A stretch of DNA of 64,000 nt from Macrotis lagotis (lineage: Eukaryota > Chordata > Mammalia > Peramelemorphia > Peramelidae): assembly GCF_037893015.1 (NCBI RefSeq), contig NC_133665.1:41740537-41804536 (forward strand). Reading direction: 5' to 3'. A program made the translations under genes and the position numbers. Shown here in pieces: positions 1 to 11,815 of the stretch (the stretch's first letter is position 1; each line of letters begins with the position of its first letter). The notes below the pieces were generated by a model. The model saw only the letters and a list, made by a program, of their open reading frames with translations. It had not been told where the DNA came from and did not search any database.

Positions 1-2125
1 TTTTCAGAATTTCTAATTTAGTATTTAATATATGTTCTTTTTCTTAGTTTTTTTAGTTGTATGCCCAATTCATTGATCTCTTTATCACTCTTTCTTCCCT
101 TTTCTTTCTCTTCCACTCCCTGTCCCCACTTCCCCCACTTCCCTATAGAATAGGATAAATTTCTGAACCCAATTGGGAATGTATGAGCCACATCTGTTGA
201 GAATAAGATTTACTTAGTTCTTACACTCTCCCTTCTCTTCCTTGATCATATTAGATTCTTTGTGCCACTTCATATAATATTATTTATCCTCTTATTCTTT
301 GCTTTCTTCTCCTATCAAAATCCGTTTTTATTCTATGTCATAATTGTTTTATAGCTCTCTTGCATCCACTCCCTCTATCAAAGTATACTTCTTTCAACTG
401 TCCTGATAGAAGCACAATTATCAAGATGCATAAGCATCTTTATATCATAATCAATTTATATTCACACTCTCTTTTCAAGTATAATCTCTCCAATTGTCTC
501 CATATAAATACTACCCTCAAGTTCTAAAAGTTTGATCACATCACAAATTCTGCCCACACCCTAGATCTAAATATATACCTTTCAACTGTCTAAAAAGAAA
601 TGCAATTCTCAAGTTACAAGTTTTGTCTTCCCTTATTAGGGGTGTAGGAAATTTAGGTTATTGAATCAACATCCCCCCCCTTTCATTTACTTTTTGGTGC
701 AAATCTTGAGTCTTGTATTTAAAGATCAAATTTTATTTTCAGTTCTGGTCTTTTTTAAGATGGAAAATCTTCTATTTCATTGAAAATCCATCTTTTCGCC
801 TGAAAGAATATGCTGGACTTTGCAGAGTAGTTCATTCTTGGTTGTAATCTAAAGTCCTTTTTCCTCAGAATATTCACATTCCAGACCCTCTGATTCTTTA
901 AAATTAAAGTCCAGTGTAATCCTGACTGTGGAAATCTAGCATTTAAATTTCTTCCTTTTCCTGCTTGCAATATTTTCTCCTTTATCTGAAAATTCTGAAA
1001 TTTGACTACAATATTCCTTGGAGTTTTTATTTTGGGGTCTCTTGTGGGGGGTGATTGTTGTATTCATTCAAGAACTATTTTCAAGAATATCACAGTAGTT
1101 TTCCATGATAATTTCCTGCAAGATAATGTCCAGATTCTTTTTCTGATTGTGACATTCAGATCATTAATTCATAAATTATATCTCTTGGATCTATTTTCCA
1201 GGCCAGTCATTTTCCTAAGAGGTATTTTACATTTTCTTCCATCTTTTTTCAGCCTTTTGGTTTTATTTGATGGAATCTTGGTATCTCATAGTCATTCATT
1301 TCTATTTGTTCAATTCTAGTTTTTAAAGTTTTATTTTCTTCCATAAGCTTTTGTGTTTCCTTTTCCAGCTGGCTAATTATACTCTTAGATGAGTTGATTT
1401 CCTTTTCCTGGTCAATTTTACTCTCCAGTTGGTCAATTTTACTTTAAAAATTATTATTTTATTCAATCAATTTTTCATAATCTTCTGCATGACTTTCATT
1501 TATTTTCTCCATTTTTCTTCTTCCTCTTTTCTTTGGTTTTAAAAATCCCTTTTTACCTTTTTCCAAGAGGTATTTTTGTATTTAAGACCAATTCATAAAA
1601 CCCCTTTGAAGCTTTACATGTAGGCAATTGGTCACTGCTTTCCTCTTCTGGGATGGCATTTTTATCATCCCTATCAGAAAACAACTTTCAATGGTTAGCA
1701 GGGTTTTTTTTGGGGGGGGGGGAGGGTTGTTTGAATTGTTTGCTTAGTTTGATATTTGAGCTCTATTCTTGTGGTATAGAGTATACAGACCCAAGGTTGT
1801 TTTGTTTGGGGAGGGGCAAGGATTTATGCTTTGCTCCCCACACCAGGGAAATTCAAGGCCATACCAGTATTCCAGAGCTTAATCCTTATTCTCTAAGATT
1901 TGAGTAATAGTCTTACTTCTGGCCTGCTTAGATGAGACCAGGGCAGAGCTGGGATCTGAGTCATGCTGAGAACATGAACACTGCCAGAAACTGAGGCCTG
2001 CCTGGACCGGAGAACTGAGTTTGCTATGGCTAAGAGCCTTTCTCTGGCTTCCCAGTCTCCCACCTACACTGGTCTACACAACTCACCTACACTGGTCTAC
2101 ACAACTCACCTACATATGGGACCAA
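1..2125 (-). mobile_element. HAL1-like / L1 5' half (ORF1 plus 5' UTR), runs off left edge
   Basis: Read on the minus strand, the element has a 5' UTR at the right (about 1700-2125), a decayed L1 ORF1 in the middle, and a purine-rich 3' part to the left. The frame at 755-970 gives the ORF1 C-terminal pattern LQPRMNYSAKSSIFF...WIFNEIEDF, as in L1 ORF1p. No ORF2 sequence follows ORF1; instead there is a non-coding tail that is pyrimidine-rich on the plus strand. The same plan recurs at 7.7-11.2 kb and 58.8-60.7 kb, which fits half-L1 (HAL1) elements rather than chance truncation. It is broken by many stops and shifts. The left boundary lies outside the window. Confidence 0.7.
2061..2114. repeat. 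Short tandem repeat, 23-bp unit x 2.3
   Basis: The unit starting cacctacactggtctacac repeats exactly at 2061-2083 and 2084-2106, with a partial third copy. It lies at the 5' UTR end of the HAL1-like element, where L1-type promoters often carry tandem monomers. Confidence 0.85.
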
Positions 2126-2254
2126 AAGTTAATCTTAAAAATATGATGAGTGCATTTTTTTCCTAGTCAGTATTAAAGATTTAGGAGCATACTACTGCTA
2201 ATTTTCATTAAGGTAGAATGAAGAGTAGTGGGTAAATTGCAAAAAAGAAGGAAA

Positions 2255-2490
2255 TCTTGATTTGATGCTTTTTTGACATCTTAACAATGAATAGTCATCC
2301 AAGAATATAATCGGTTGCCTTGGAAGACAGTAGATTTATTCTCAATTTGTTTTCAAGCAAAGACTAGGTGAATGCTTACTAGGTATGGTGAAAATGAGAA
2401 TGCTGCTTGCTTGAATGGTCATTAAGTATGAATTCACTTAAATGAACATTAAAATTCCTTCTAATTCTGAGATTCAATGATTCTTTGGGT
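2255..2490 (+). mobile_element. CR1/L3 LINE 3' end
   Basis: The stretch resembles the CR1/L3 3' UTR and ends with the typical tail ctgagattcaatgattct at about 2466-2483. It is old and diverged. The 2500-3230 stretch to its right shows nothing I recognise. Confidence 0.45.
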
Positions 2491-3234
2491 TTGTGAATTA
2501 CTACAAACAATGAAGATTGCATATTTTATCTGGTTTGAGACTCCATTCTAACTCAGCTAAAAAATTCTAAACTCAATTTGTAACTTACTGTAGAACCAAA
2601 TAAAGACAGTTTCTTCTGTTATGAGCTAAATTGGAGAAACATGTCTATAAGATGAATGAAGGTAGATAGAAGGAAGAACACAGGGGATAAGCTGTATCAG
2701 TAAGTATATGTCATTTCATTGTCCACCTGGATTTCTTTTGGTTCATGAAGAATAATAATAAATTGTTTGCTTTAAACTTGTAATTTTTCACCTAGGTTAG
2801 ATTTCTGTTTATAATCATTATGAATAACCATTCCCTGATTTACAACATTCTTATTATGAAATTTTAGAAATAAAATTCTAAACTATAGAAAATCTTTCTA
2901 GAACAGGACCTTCAAATTCAGCTTGTCTGGAGCATAGTATATTTGTTATAAATCCAAGGATTTTTTTCTCAAATTTACCCAAAAGAATTAAATAAACTAC
3001 ATTTTTAAAAGTTAAAAATCAAAATTGTTTTTAAAAAAAATTAGCTCTTAATTGAACTGCTTTTTCCTATTATGATGACAAAGAAGCCAAAGGAGGAAGT
3101 GGAGGTGCTAAAAACCAACAAATTATACCACTATTTTCACCCAGACTTGGTTGACCTGGGAATTCATTCTTTGAATTTAAAATTCCAGCTCTCAGAAGAT
3201 TATCTTTGTTCACAAGAAGCATAACACGAGTTTC

Positions 3235-3650
3235 GAAAAAGCATTAATAGCCTAGAATCTGTAAACATGAAAGTGGATCCACTTTGATGGACCTGATCAT
3301 TCCATCAGTGCAACAATCAGGGACAATTTTGGGCTATCTGTGAATGGAGAATACCATCTTCATCCACAGAAATAATTGTGGAATTTGAACAATTCAATTT
3401 AGAAGAAAAAACCCATTATCTTATATAATTTTGATATCTCTTATACTTTATTTTTCTTCCTTAAGGATATGATTTCTCTCTCATCATATTCAATTTGGAC
3501 CAATGTATACCAGGGAAACAATGTATAGACTGGCAAATTGCCTTCTGTGGGGGGGGGGGGAGGAAGGAAGCAAGATTAAGGGAAAATTGTAAAACTCAAA
3601 ATAAATAAAATCTTTGGGAAAATAAATAAATAAATAAAAGATTAAAGTTG
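3235..3650 (+). mobile_element. L1 3' UTR fragment
   Basis: Contains the marsupial L1 3' UTR wording (ttccatcagtgcaacaatca, then ggacaattttgggctatctg), a G-run near 3549-3561, then an A-rich tail expanded into (AAAT)n at about 3618-3640. It is truncated at the 5' side. The 3650-3950 stretch shows nothing recognisable. Confidence 0.7.
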
Positions 3651-3950
3651 ATCCATAGTCAACTCCTATATATGAAATTGAAGATGACCAAGAAATAGAT
3701 AAAATTATTTTAAAGGCTTACCTTGTAGCATTGTTAGGTAGTGAAGCAGCTGTTTCTAAAACTTGCTTTATCTTCATCACATTGAATTGGATTGAACTGA
3801 ATTGAAGTTAATTGACAATCCAAGACCAGCGAATTTGAGACGTACCTGGAAATTTATGGAGTGCAAAAAGTAAAGTAGTTAAATGAAATAGCTTGTCTAT
3901 TTATCAATAGAAATTTATGCTATGATTTCTCTTGCAGAAAGTAAATGTAT

Positions 3951-3983
3951 GGGGCAGCTAGGTGGTGCAGGGAATAGACCACT
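3951..3983 (+). mobile_element. SINE head fragment
   Basis: Only the tRNA-like head (ggggcagctaggtggtgcag) is present, followed directly by an A-run, so this is an internally deleted or very short copy. Confidence 0.6.
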
Positions 3984-4147
3984 AAAAAAAGAAATTAAAG
4001 GTATACTTGCATGGAGCTAAAGCACACCAAATATTCAAGAAAATGAAGCTTGTGTTGAATTGGGGATTCTTAGGGAAGTAATAAATATGAAGACTTCAAC
4101 ATGGAAAAAGCATAAATTAATCTCTGATTTTTTTTTACTTTGTACTT

Positions 4148-4310
4148 CTTTATAGGTTTGTTTGGGGGTTTTTTGAAAGGTAAATGGGGTTAAGTGGCTT
4201 GCCCAAGATCACACAGCTAGGTAATTATTAAGTATCTGAGGCCAGATTTGAACTCAGGTATTCCTGACTCCAGGGCCAGTACTCTATCCACTGTGCCACC
4301 TAGCCGCCCC
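4148..4310 (-). mobile_element. CORE-SINE (Mar1/WSINE1 type), short form, with 11-bp TSD
   Basis: The minus strand reads from the tRNA-like head (ggcggctaggtggcacagtg) to the tail. The internal B box and the gcaagccacttaacccc core are present. The flanks actttgtactt at 4137-4147 and 4311-4321 form a perfect 11-bp target-site duplication. 4322-5215 holds no feature I can name. Confidence 0.93.
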
Positions 4311-5218
4311 ACTTTGTACTTTTAAAATGAGCTGTGATTACATGATGATGGACTGAGTTAAGGAAAGCTTAATATTTTTAAGTCCTCATCTTCATATCAA
4401 TTATCTGTCCTATCCATGCAAATAAGATCTTGAAGCCTCCTACTATTAGAAAAACAGAGAAAGTCTTTATTGAACTAACTGAATATTTTTCTTATATATG
4501 ATCAGAAGATATCTACCATATATTTACACCGATCAAATATATGTACTTAGGAGAATCTACCTAAAGTTTAATTACTATAAGGACACAAATGTATTCAGAA
4601 CCTGAATTAATTTTAATAAATACAGTAGAAGGAGAGGAGAGAAAAGGAAAAATGCTAGCAAAGATTTCATAGATGGAATGAAACCAGAGTCCCACTCTTC
4701 TTACCCAGGCTCACCAGAGAAATAACAAAGAGCTTAGGTTTTTTTGAAGAATACAGCTTTGATTCACCTTTTAACCACAGAGTCATCATAATTTACCCTT
4801 CTGTAGCAAGTTGATATAGAAGTTTTCTCATTACGCACACTATAAGAAAATTTAGAGGAAAAATTCTCCATGTAATTATATTTCTCAAAGCCACATCATT
4901 TTGCAGAGGAGATCTCTTTACTCTTATGCTCCTTCATATTAACATATCCAATTCAACAGTTTCTGTGTCAATTTAGGGGAACTAGGCCAGTGGCCTTGCC
5001 TGCCTCTCTTTTTATGTTATACTTAAATGTACCATTAGAGTAGGAGAAAGTCAAATGCCCTCATAAGAGACTGGAAGCATGTGATGCCTCCCTACTCACA
5101 GACTCTCTGATTATGATAATTGTTATTGTAAGGATCATATCTCCTCTATTATATTGTAATTTTACTCAAAATTACAATGTTATTTTTCAACTTTATGTCT
5201 CTAGGGCCTTTCATATAA

Positions 5219-5450
5219 TTGTTTTAGTGGTATCAGACTCTCCATGACCTCTTTTGGGGGGTTTTCTCAGCAAAGATACTGGAGTGGCTTTCCATTTTTG
5301 CCAGCTCATTTTATAGATGAGGAAACTGAGGCAGGCAGGATTAAGAATCTTACAGTGTCACATAGCTAGTAAGTATCTGAGGCCAGATTTGAATTCAAGA
5401 AGATGAGTCTTTAAATCCAGTATTCTATCCTCTTTGTCATCTAGCTGCCC
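5219..5450 (-). mobile_element. CORE-SINE, long form with RTE/BovB-like tail
   Basis: On the plus strand it begins with the complement of the RTE-like tail (tcagactctccatgacctc, ttctcagcaaagatactgga), passes the CORE block (gatgaggaaactgaggcag) and ends with the head (ctagctgccc). This is the longer SINE class in the window; other copies lie at 24168 and 58514. Confidence 0.88.
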
Positions 5451-5504
5451 ATCATATAGTAGCAATAAAAAACATTCCAAAGGAAAAAAAAAACAAGAAA
5501 ACAA

Positions 5505-6066
5505 AATGGCTGTTTGATGGGACTTTACAAATAGCTGAAGAAAGAAGGAAAGCAAAAAGGGAAAGGGGAGCTATACCCAACTGAATGCAGAATTCCAGAG
5601 AATAGGAGAGATAAAGTTCTCTTAAATGAGCAACATAAAAAAAAGAAGAAAGCAATAGACTGAGAAAATTCATTGCTTGCTTCAAGAAAATTAAGAGATA
5701 TCAAGGGAAAATTTCATGATAAAAGACAAATAGAAGAGACTTAATAGAAGAGATTAAGAAGAGAAGTGAAGAAGACCCAAAAGAACTTTATCAGGTCTAA
5801 GCATCATCAGTAAACATGACAGTATCAGTGCTAATACTGATCTAGAACCAGACATCCTGGAAAATGAAGTCAAATGGACTTTAGGAAACATTGCTAACAA
5901 TAAGGCTAATGGAGGTGATGAAAATCCAGTTGAGGTATTTAAAATCCTAAAAAATGATGTGGCATTCAATGTCAGTAAATTTGGAAAACAAAAAAGTGAT
6001 CACTAACAATGGTCACTGGATTGAAAAAGATTGATTTACATCCTAATACTAAAGAAGGTCAATGCC
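5505..6066 (+). mobile_element. RTE/BovB-type LINE, region upstream of the reverse transcriptase
   Basis: Plus-strand translation with stops and shifts gives WLFDGTLQIAEERRKAK and DLEPDILENEVKWTLGNIAN, then NKANGGDENPVEVFKILK. These match the linker and early RT of RTE/BovB polyproteins (EPDILE-EVKWAL, NKASGGDGIPVELFQILKDD). The element is interrupted at about 6067 by an L1 piece and resumes at 6827. Confidence 0.85.
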
Positions 6067-6826
6067 ATTGTTGGTGAGTTGTATACTGATTTATTATTTC
6101 TGGAGACCAACTGACCAACTTGGAATTATGCCAACGGGCTATAAAACTGTGCATACCCTTTGATCCAGCAATATCACTACTAGATCTGTATCTTGAAGAG
6201 ATCACAAGAAAAAGGATAAAAATCACCCATGTACAAAAATATTTATAGCAATTTTTATAGTGGCTAAGAACTGGAAATTGAGAGAATGCCCATCAACTGG
6301 GGACTGGCTGAACAACTTATGGTACATGAATGTGATAGAAAGTTATTGTTCTATAAGAAATCATGAGGGATGGACTTCAGAAAAACCTAGAAAGACTTTC
6401 ATGAACTGATCCTGAGTGAAATGAGCAGAACTAGAAGAACATTATACACACTAATAACAACATGAAGTGATTATCAGCTATGATGCATTTCTTCATTTCA
6501 GTAGTACAACAATCAAAGATAACTCTAAATACTTGTGACAAAAAACAAAATTTTTAAAAGTTGTTTTTTTGTATTGTGTCATTTTTTCTCCCTATTTTTT
6601 TTCCTTTTGGATTTGATTCTTCTTTCACAACATAATCAAAATGGATCTATGTTTAGCATGGTTATAAATGTAAAGCCCATATTAAATTGTTTTCTGTCAG
6701 CAGGGAGGGAAGGAAGAGAGGAAGGAAAAATGTAAAACTCAAATCCTTGCAAAAAAGATTGATTAAAAACTACCATTGCTATAGTTGAAAAACAAATAAA
6801 ACATTTAAATTTTTTAAAAAAGAGAT
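6067..6826 (+). mobile_element. L1 3' end (ORF2 C-terminus plus 3' UTR) inserted into the RTE
   Basis: The translation carries the L1 ORF2p C-terminal wording (TVHTL-DPAISLL, then MPINWGLAEQLMVHE-like pieces around 6150-6440), followed by a 3' UTR and an A-rich end near 6790-6826. It splits the RTE reading between its PKKGNAKECSNYR-like motif halves, so it inserted after the RTE. It is truncated at its 5' side, as most L1 copies are. Confidence 0.85.
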
Positions 6827-7160
6827 ACCAAAGAGTATTTATATAACCAAACAATTTCTTTCATATCACATGCCATCAAGATTATACTTAAGATTCTGCA
6901 ATCTAAATTTCAGGAATATGTGATCCTAGAATTGTCAGAAGTTGAAGAGGTAGAGGAACTAGTGACCAAATTGTCAATATTCAGTGGATTATAGAGAGAG
7001 CAAAGGAGCTTCAGAACTATTTTTGCTTCATTGAACACAATAAAATATGGCTTCATAGAGCATTATAGTGTCTTTGTGTTGATCACAATAAAATGTGCCC
7101 ATGTCCTCATGTTGCCAGGGAAAACTAAATCTGGCTAAAAGTTAAGGTAGAACATGAAAA
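6827..7160 (+). mobile_element. RTE/BovB-type LINE, reverse transcriptase (continuation)
   Basis: Resumes the RTE frame after the L1 piece. DQIVNIQWIIERAKELQNYF and the later VDHNK correspond to the RTE motif DQIANIRWIIEKAREFQKNI...VDHNKLWKIL. The copy is heavily mutated and ends near 7160. Confidence 0.85.
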
Positions 7161-7399
7161 TTCATGTAAGAGACCAAAGACAGTAAAATTTTAATTACTT
7201 TTATTCTCCAACAAAATGTAAAGGTGAATTTTAATTGTCTCACATCTGTACATTGTTGCTTTTCTGAAAACTGAGTGATCAGAAGGGAAAGGAGACAGTG
7301 TTGATGGAAAGATTAGAAAACATTATAAACAATCATACATCACAGAACATACCTTCATGGTCGCATAATTGGTTGCGAGGAAGAGATATTTATTTTCAA

Positions 7400-7512
7400 C
7401 TCTAGAATTTAGTTGGTAGAGATATTTAGAGCTGAAACAGCTTGGATATCAAAAAGTGTACCCTCCACATTTTACAGATAAGGAACATGAGTCATAGATA
7501 GAACATGTATAA
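7400..7512 (-). mobile_element. MIR-like SINE fragment
   Basis: Contains the reversed MIR core (cattttacagataaggaac) with weak flanks. The rest of 7161-7740 holds only a C-run near 7652-7664 and no recognisable gene. Confidence 0.5.
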
Positions 7513-7867
7513 ATTAATTATTCGATGTTAGGTGCATTGGACTGAATGCTGGGAATATAAATATACTCAAACATGACAGACCTTTTTAAAATTATTTTCA
7601 CATTATTATAATAATCTTGTGAAGGTAAATATTAAATCCTCTTTCTCCCCACCCCACCCCCCCCCAAAAAGATGGAGAAACTTCAAGAGAAATGAAGCGA
7701 GAGGAAAAAAACATTCTTCAGTCTGTGTTTAGATATCATTGGCTCTGTCTCTGTGATGGGTTGCATTCTTTATTATAAGTCCATCAGAGAAGTTGCTTCA
7801 ATGTTTCCCACTGTTGCTTTTGCTAACTATTACCCTCCATTCTATTCCTCCCTACTCCCATTTATTC

Positions 7868-7869
<2 letters not shown>

Positions 7870-7932
<63 letters not shown>
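7870..7932. repeat. (TC)n microsatellite, about 31 units
   Basis: Nearly pure TC tract inside the 3' part of the HAL1-like element. It creates long serine/leucine frames that are not genes. Confidence 0.97.
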
Positions 7933-7934
<2 letters not shown>

Positions 7935-8312
7935 CTTTCACCCTATTCTTCCTCAGAATTGTATCTGACTACCCACCCCCTTGATCTTCCCTCTCACCCC
8001 CTACCCTCCCCCATGTCCCTTCTCCCATCCCTTTCCTCTCATTTTTCCTCTAGGGTAAGAAATTTCCATACCCTATTTAGTGTGTATGCTATTTCTTCCC
8101 TGAACCATTTCTGATGAGAATGAAGGTTCATTCATTCCCCCTCACCTTCCTCCCTTCCACCCCATTGCAAAAGTTTTTTCTTGACTCTTTTGTGAAATAT
8201 CTTAGCCCATTCTACCTCTCCTTTCCCTTTATCCCAGTACTTTCCTTTATTACCCAATGACTCCATCTTTATATTATATTGTACCATTATATTCAGCTCC
8301 CTCCTGTGCCTT

Positions 8313-8313
8313 G

Positions 8314-8386
<73 letters not shown>

Positions 8387-8387
8387 T
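8313..8387. repeat. Compound (TC)n/(TA)n microsatellite
   Basis: Alternating TC and TA blocks: TC 8313-8340, TA 8341-8348, TC to about 8372, TA to 8387. Confidence 0.96.
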
Positions 8388-9021
8388 CCTTTTAATTGCT
8401 CTTATAAATGATAAGTTCATATGAGTTATCAGTTTCATCTTCCCATACAGGAATACACACAGTTCAACATCATTTAACCACTCATAATTTGCCCTTCTCA
8501 TTCATCCCCTTTATGCTTAACCTGAGTCCTGTACTTGAAGATCCAACTTTCTATTCAGTTCTGGTCATTTCAACAGGAAAGTCTGAAAGTCACCTATTTC
8601 ATTGAATGTCCATCTTTTCCCCTTGAAGAGGATGTTCAGTTATTCGGGGTAGTTGAGTCTCCATTGTAACCCAAGCTCTTTTGCCTTCCAGAATATTATA
8701 TCACAAGCCCTATGAACACTTAACATAGATGCTGCCAAATCCTGTATAATCCTGACTGTAGAGCCACAGTAGTTGAATTGTTTCTTTCTGGCAGCTTGCA
8801 ATATTTTCTCTTTGACTCGGGAGTTTGTGAATTTGGCTATAATATTCCTGGGAGATTTTTTGGGGAGGATCTCTTTAAGGAGGTGATTGGTGGAATCCCT
8901 CAAATTCTATTTTACCCTCTGCTTCTAGGATCTCAGGGCAGTTTTGCTGGATTATAACTTGAAAAATGAAGACTAGGCTCTTTTCCTGGTAGCCCAATGA
9001 CTTTCAGGTAGCCCAATATCT

Positions 9022-9838
9022 TTTTTTATTGTTTCCATGTTGTACATTGATCCAAATTGAGTGTGATGAGAGAGTAATCACATCCTTGAGGAAGAAACAA
9101 AAAGTATAAGAGATAACAAGAATATCTGTTTTTTCTAAATTAAAGGGAATAATCCTTGAAATTTGTTCAAACTCCACAGCTCTTTAACTGGATATTCTCC
9201 ATTGCAGACAGCCCAAACAAGTCCCTGTTTGTTGCACTGATGGAACGAGCAAGTCCATCAAGGTTGAACATCACCCTCATGTTGCTATTAGAGTCTACAG
9301 TGTTTTTCTGGTTCTGCTCATCTCACTCAGCATCAATTCATGCAAATCCCTCCAGGATTTCCTGAAATCCCATCCCTCCTGGTTTCTAATAGAACAATAG
9401 TGTTCCATGACATACATATACCACACTTTGCTAAGCCATTCCCCAACTGAAGGACATTTACTTGATTTCCAATTCTTTGCCACTACAAACAGGGCTGCTA
9501 TGAATATTTTTGTAAAAGTGATGTTTTTACCCTTTTTCATCATCTCTTCAGGGTATAGACCCAGTAGTGGTATTGCTGGATCAAAGGGTATGCTCATTTT
9601 GTTGCCCTTTGGGCATAGTTCCAAGTTTCTCTCCAGAAAAATTGGATGAGTTCACAGTTCCACCAACAGTGTCATAGTGTCCCAGATTTCCCACAACCCT
9701 TCCAACAATGATCATTATCCTTTCTGGTCATATTGGCCAGTCTGAGAGGTGTGAGGTGGTACCTCAGAGAAGCTTTGATTTGCATTTCTCTAATAATTAA
9801 TGATTTAGAGCAATTTTTCATATTAGCTCAATGACTTT
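9022..9838 (-). mobile_element. L1 3' end inserted in the HAL1-like element
   Basis: The minus strand frame at 9295-9624 reads IPFDPAIPLLGLYPEE, FIAALFVVAKNWKSSKCPS, then GEWLSKVWYMYVMEHY, the conserved ORF2p C-terminus of L1. The 3' UTR continues left to a T-run at about 9021. The host element resumes on each side (8990 and 9839), with related flanks tagcccaatgacttt and tagctcaatgactttt, which probably mark the target site. It is 5' truncated. Confidence 0.88.
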
Positions 9839-10012
9839 TAAATTATCTCTCCTGGATATGGTTTGCAGGTCAGTTGTTTTTTCAAATGAGATATTTTACA
9901 TTTTCTTCTAGTTTTTCATTCTTTTGTTTTATAGTTTCTTGATTTCTCGCAAAGTCATCAGCTTCCTTTAGCTCCATTCTACATTTGAAGGAGTTTTTTT
10001 TTTCTTTTTTTC

Positions 10013-10163
10013 TTTTTAGATTTTTTTTGCAAGGCAATGGGGTTAAGTGGCTTGCCCAAGGCCACACAGCTAGGTAATTACTAAGTGTCTAAGGCCGGAT
10101 TTGAACTCAGGTATTCCTGACTCCAGGGCTGGTGCTCTATCCACTGCACCACCTAGCCACCCC
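10013..10163 (-). mobile_element. CORE-SINE, short form, inside HAL1-like element
   Basis: Near-complete copy: tail (ttgcaaggcaatggggttaag), core (gcccaaggccacacagctag), B-box complement (ggatttgaactc) and head (ccacctagccacccc). It sits in the ORF1 N-terminal part of the host element. Confidence 0.93.
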
Positions 10164-11569
10164 TCATGTTATTTTCTTTAGTATTTTTTTGTATGTCCTT
10201 CACCAAGCTGCTGACTTGGTTTTCATGATTTTCCTGCCTCGCTTTTATTTCTCTTCCCAATTTTTCCTCTACCGCCCTTACTTGATTTTCAATCTTTTTT
10301 TTGAACTCTTCCATAACCTGAGATCAATTCCTATTTCTCTTGGAGGCTTTGGAAAAAGAAGCTTTGACTTAATCACCTTCTGAGTGTATATTTTGATTCT
10401 CTATGGGACCCAAGTAATTTTCTATGATCAGATTCTTCTTTTTCTGTTGATTTCTCATTTCCTCAGCCTATGACTAATTTACCACAATTCCAGCTTTTGA
10501 GGGGTTTTAGGACACCCCCCACCTTAATTTCCTCAAGGTCTTATGAGAGGTCTGGCTGCTCTCTGGCCTGTGCTCTGCTTTGTGGATGACCACAAGAAGT
10601 CCCCTCTGCCCTGGGGCTGTGGGGAGGATCCCTGCTCCTCTATAGTAGTATGTGGGCTCAGACTGGGCCTTATATCTGAGTTTGGTCAAAGCATTAGAGT
10701 ACTGCCCTAGGTCTAGCAGAGAAACCTCTGCAGTCTCTCCTCATTCCCTTACCATCTGTGGACTGAGTGTTCTGGAAGCAGTTACCAGGTGGTTCCCACT
10801 GCTACCCTGAGGCCTGTGCTGGCCTGGGCTCTATGATCACTCTGGTGCAGCAGAGTTCTCCCACTTACCCTCCTAGCCATCCCCTGCTATCCCTGAACTA
10901 AGAGATATGGAAACTATTCCCTCTGACACAGATTCAGGTGTTCCAAGACACCAAGTCCCTGCGGGTTGCTCCTGGAAGACTGGAGCTGATTTGCTCCAGT
11001 AACAGCAAGGTTACAGCCCGGCTGTGCTGTGGCATTTTCCAGCCCTCAGTTCAGTGGAACAGACCTTTCTTGAGAATCTACCAAGTTGTCTTGCACTGGG
11101 AAATTGTTTCACTCAGTCTTTCTGTGAGTTCTGACCCTCTAAAATTTGGTTAGAGTCATAATTTTATGACTTTCTGAGCTTTTTGGGGAAAGTTTCTAGA
11201 AACTCCTGACTTCATGTTGCCATCTTGGCTCCACCTAAATTTTTAAATATTGCTGTGATTAGCAGAAGCTAAGAGAAAGAAAAACCGAAGGCAGGAAACC
11301 CCTGATCCCTAAGCAACCTGAACAACCTAAGCAATCTTAATTGGCCATGAAATAATGAATAGTAAGGAAAGTTTTAGGAGCAACATCAATGACAGAACCA
11401 GCCATGAAAGGTTGAGCAGTAAGGAAAAGTCTAGGAACAAGAGAAGTTATGTGGGGTACTGTGCTCCCCAAGAGCAGACTCCTCCAAAAGATAAGGAGTA
11501 ATTCAACTAAGAAGTAAGGTTTTTAAGCTCACTATACTTAAGAACATGAAAAATGTGAGTGAAAAGATA

Positions 11570-11815
11570 GAGATGGTATGGCAAAATCAAAAGAGTCCTG
11601 ATAGTGGAGTCAGGCAAACTGGCTACTAGTCCTATCCTAACTGGGTGACCCTGGCTATGTAACCTTGACTACTGTATGACCTTGGTTAGTTGTGTGACCA
11701 AGTGACTACCCCTCTCCAGACATAGAATTTCTCATTTGTTAAATGATGAAGTTGGGCAAAATCAACTCTAAGGTACTTTTTCAGATTGGCCCTTTCTCTC
11801 TAGTCTTTTAAGACT
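11570..11815 (+). mobile_element. MIR-family SINE
   Basis: Shows tRNA-derived head remnants (tggagtcaggcaa), repeated tgaccttgg... core words and the tail ttgttaaatgatgaagttgg. It is old. 11250-11560 and 11820-12810 hold nothing I can identify. Confidence 0.65.

Larger units (their letters stand above)
7740..11240 (-). mobile_element. HAL1-like / L1 5' half, full 5' end, with nested L1 and SINE
   Basis: The minus strand starts at the right with ggtggagccaagatggcaac, the usual start of an L1 5' UTR, followed by a GC-richer 5' UTR (about 10500-11240). ORF1 follows. The frame at 8640-8903 gives PRNIIAKFTNSRVKEKILQA, FNYCGSTVRIIQDLAASML and AKELGLQWRLNYPE, the C-terminal domain of L1 ORF1p. After ORF1 comes a non-coding purine-rich 3' part with two long GA tracts, and no ORF2. 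A separate L1 3' end (9022-9838) and a SINE (10013-10163) sit inside it. The left boundary is not sharp. Confidence 0.75.

Noticed and set aside
7753-7984. Overlapping plus-strand frames rich in Ser/Leu
   Set aside because: They are translations of the (TC)n tract; the same happens at 8274, 18142, 25870, 26015, 51604, 51636 and 62534.
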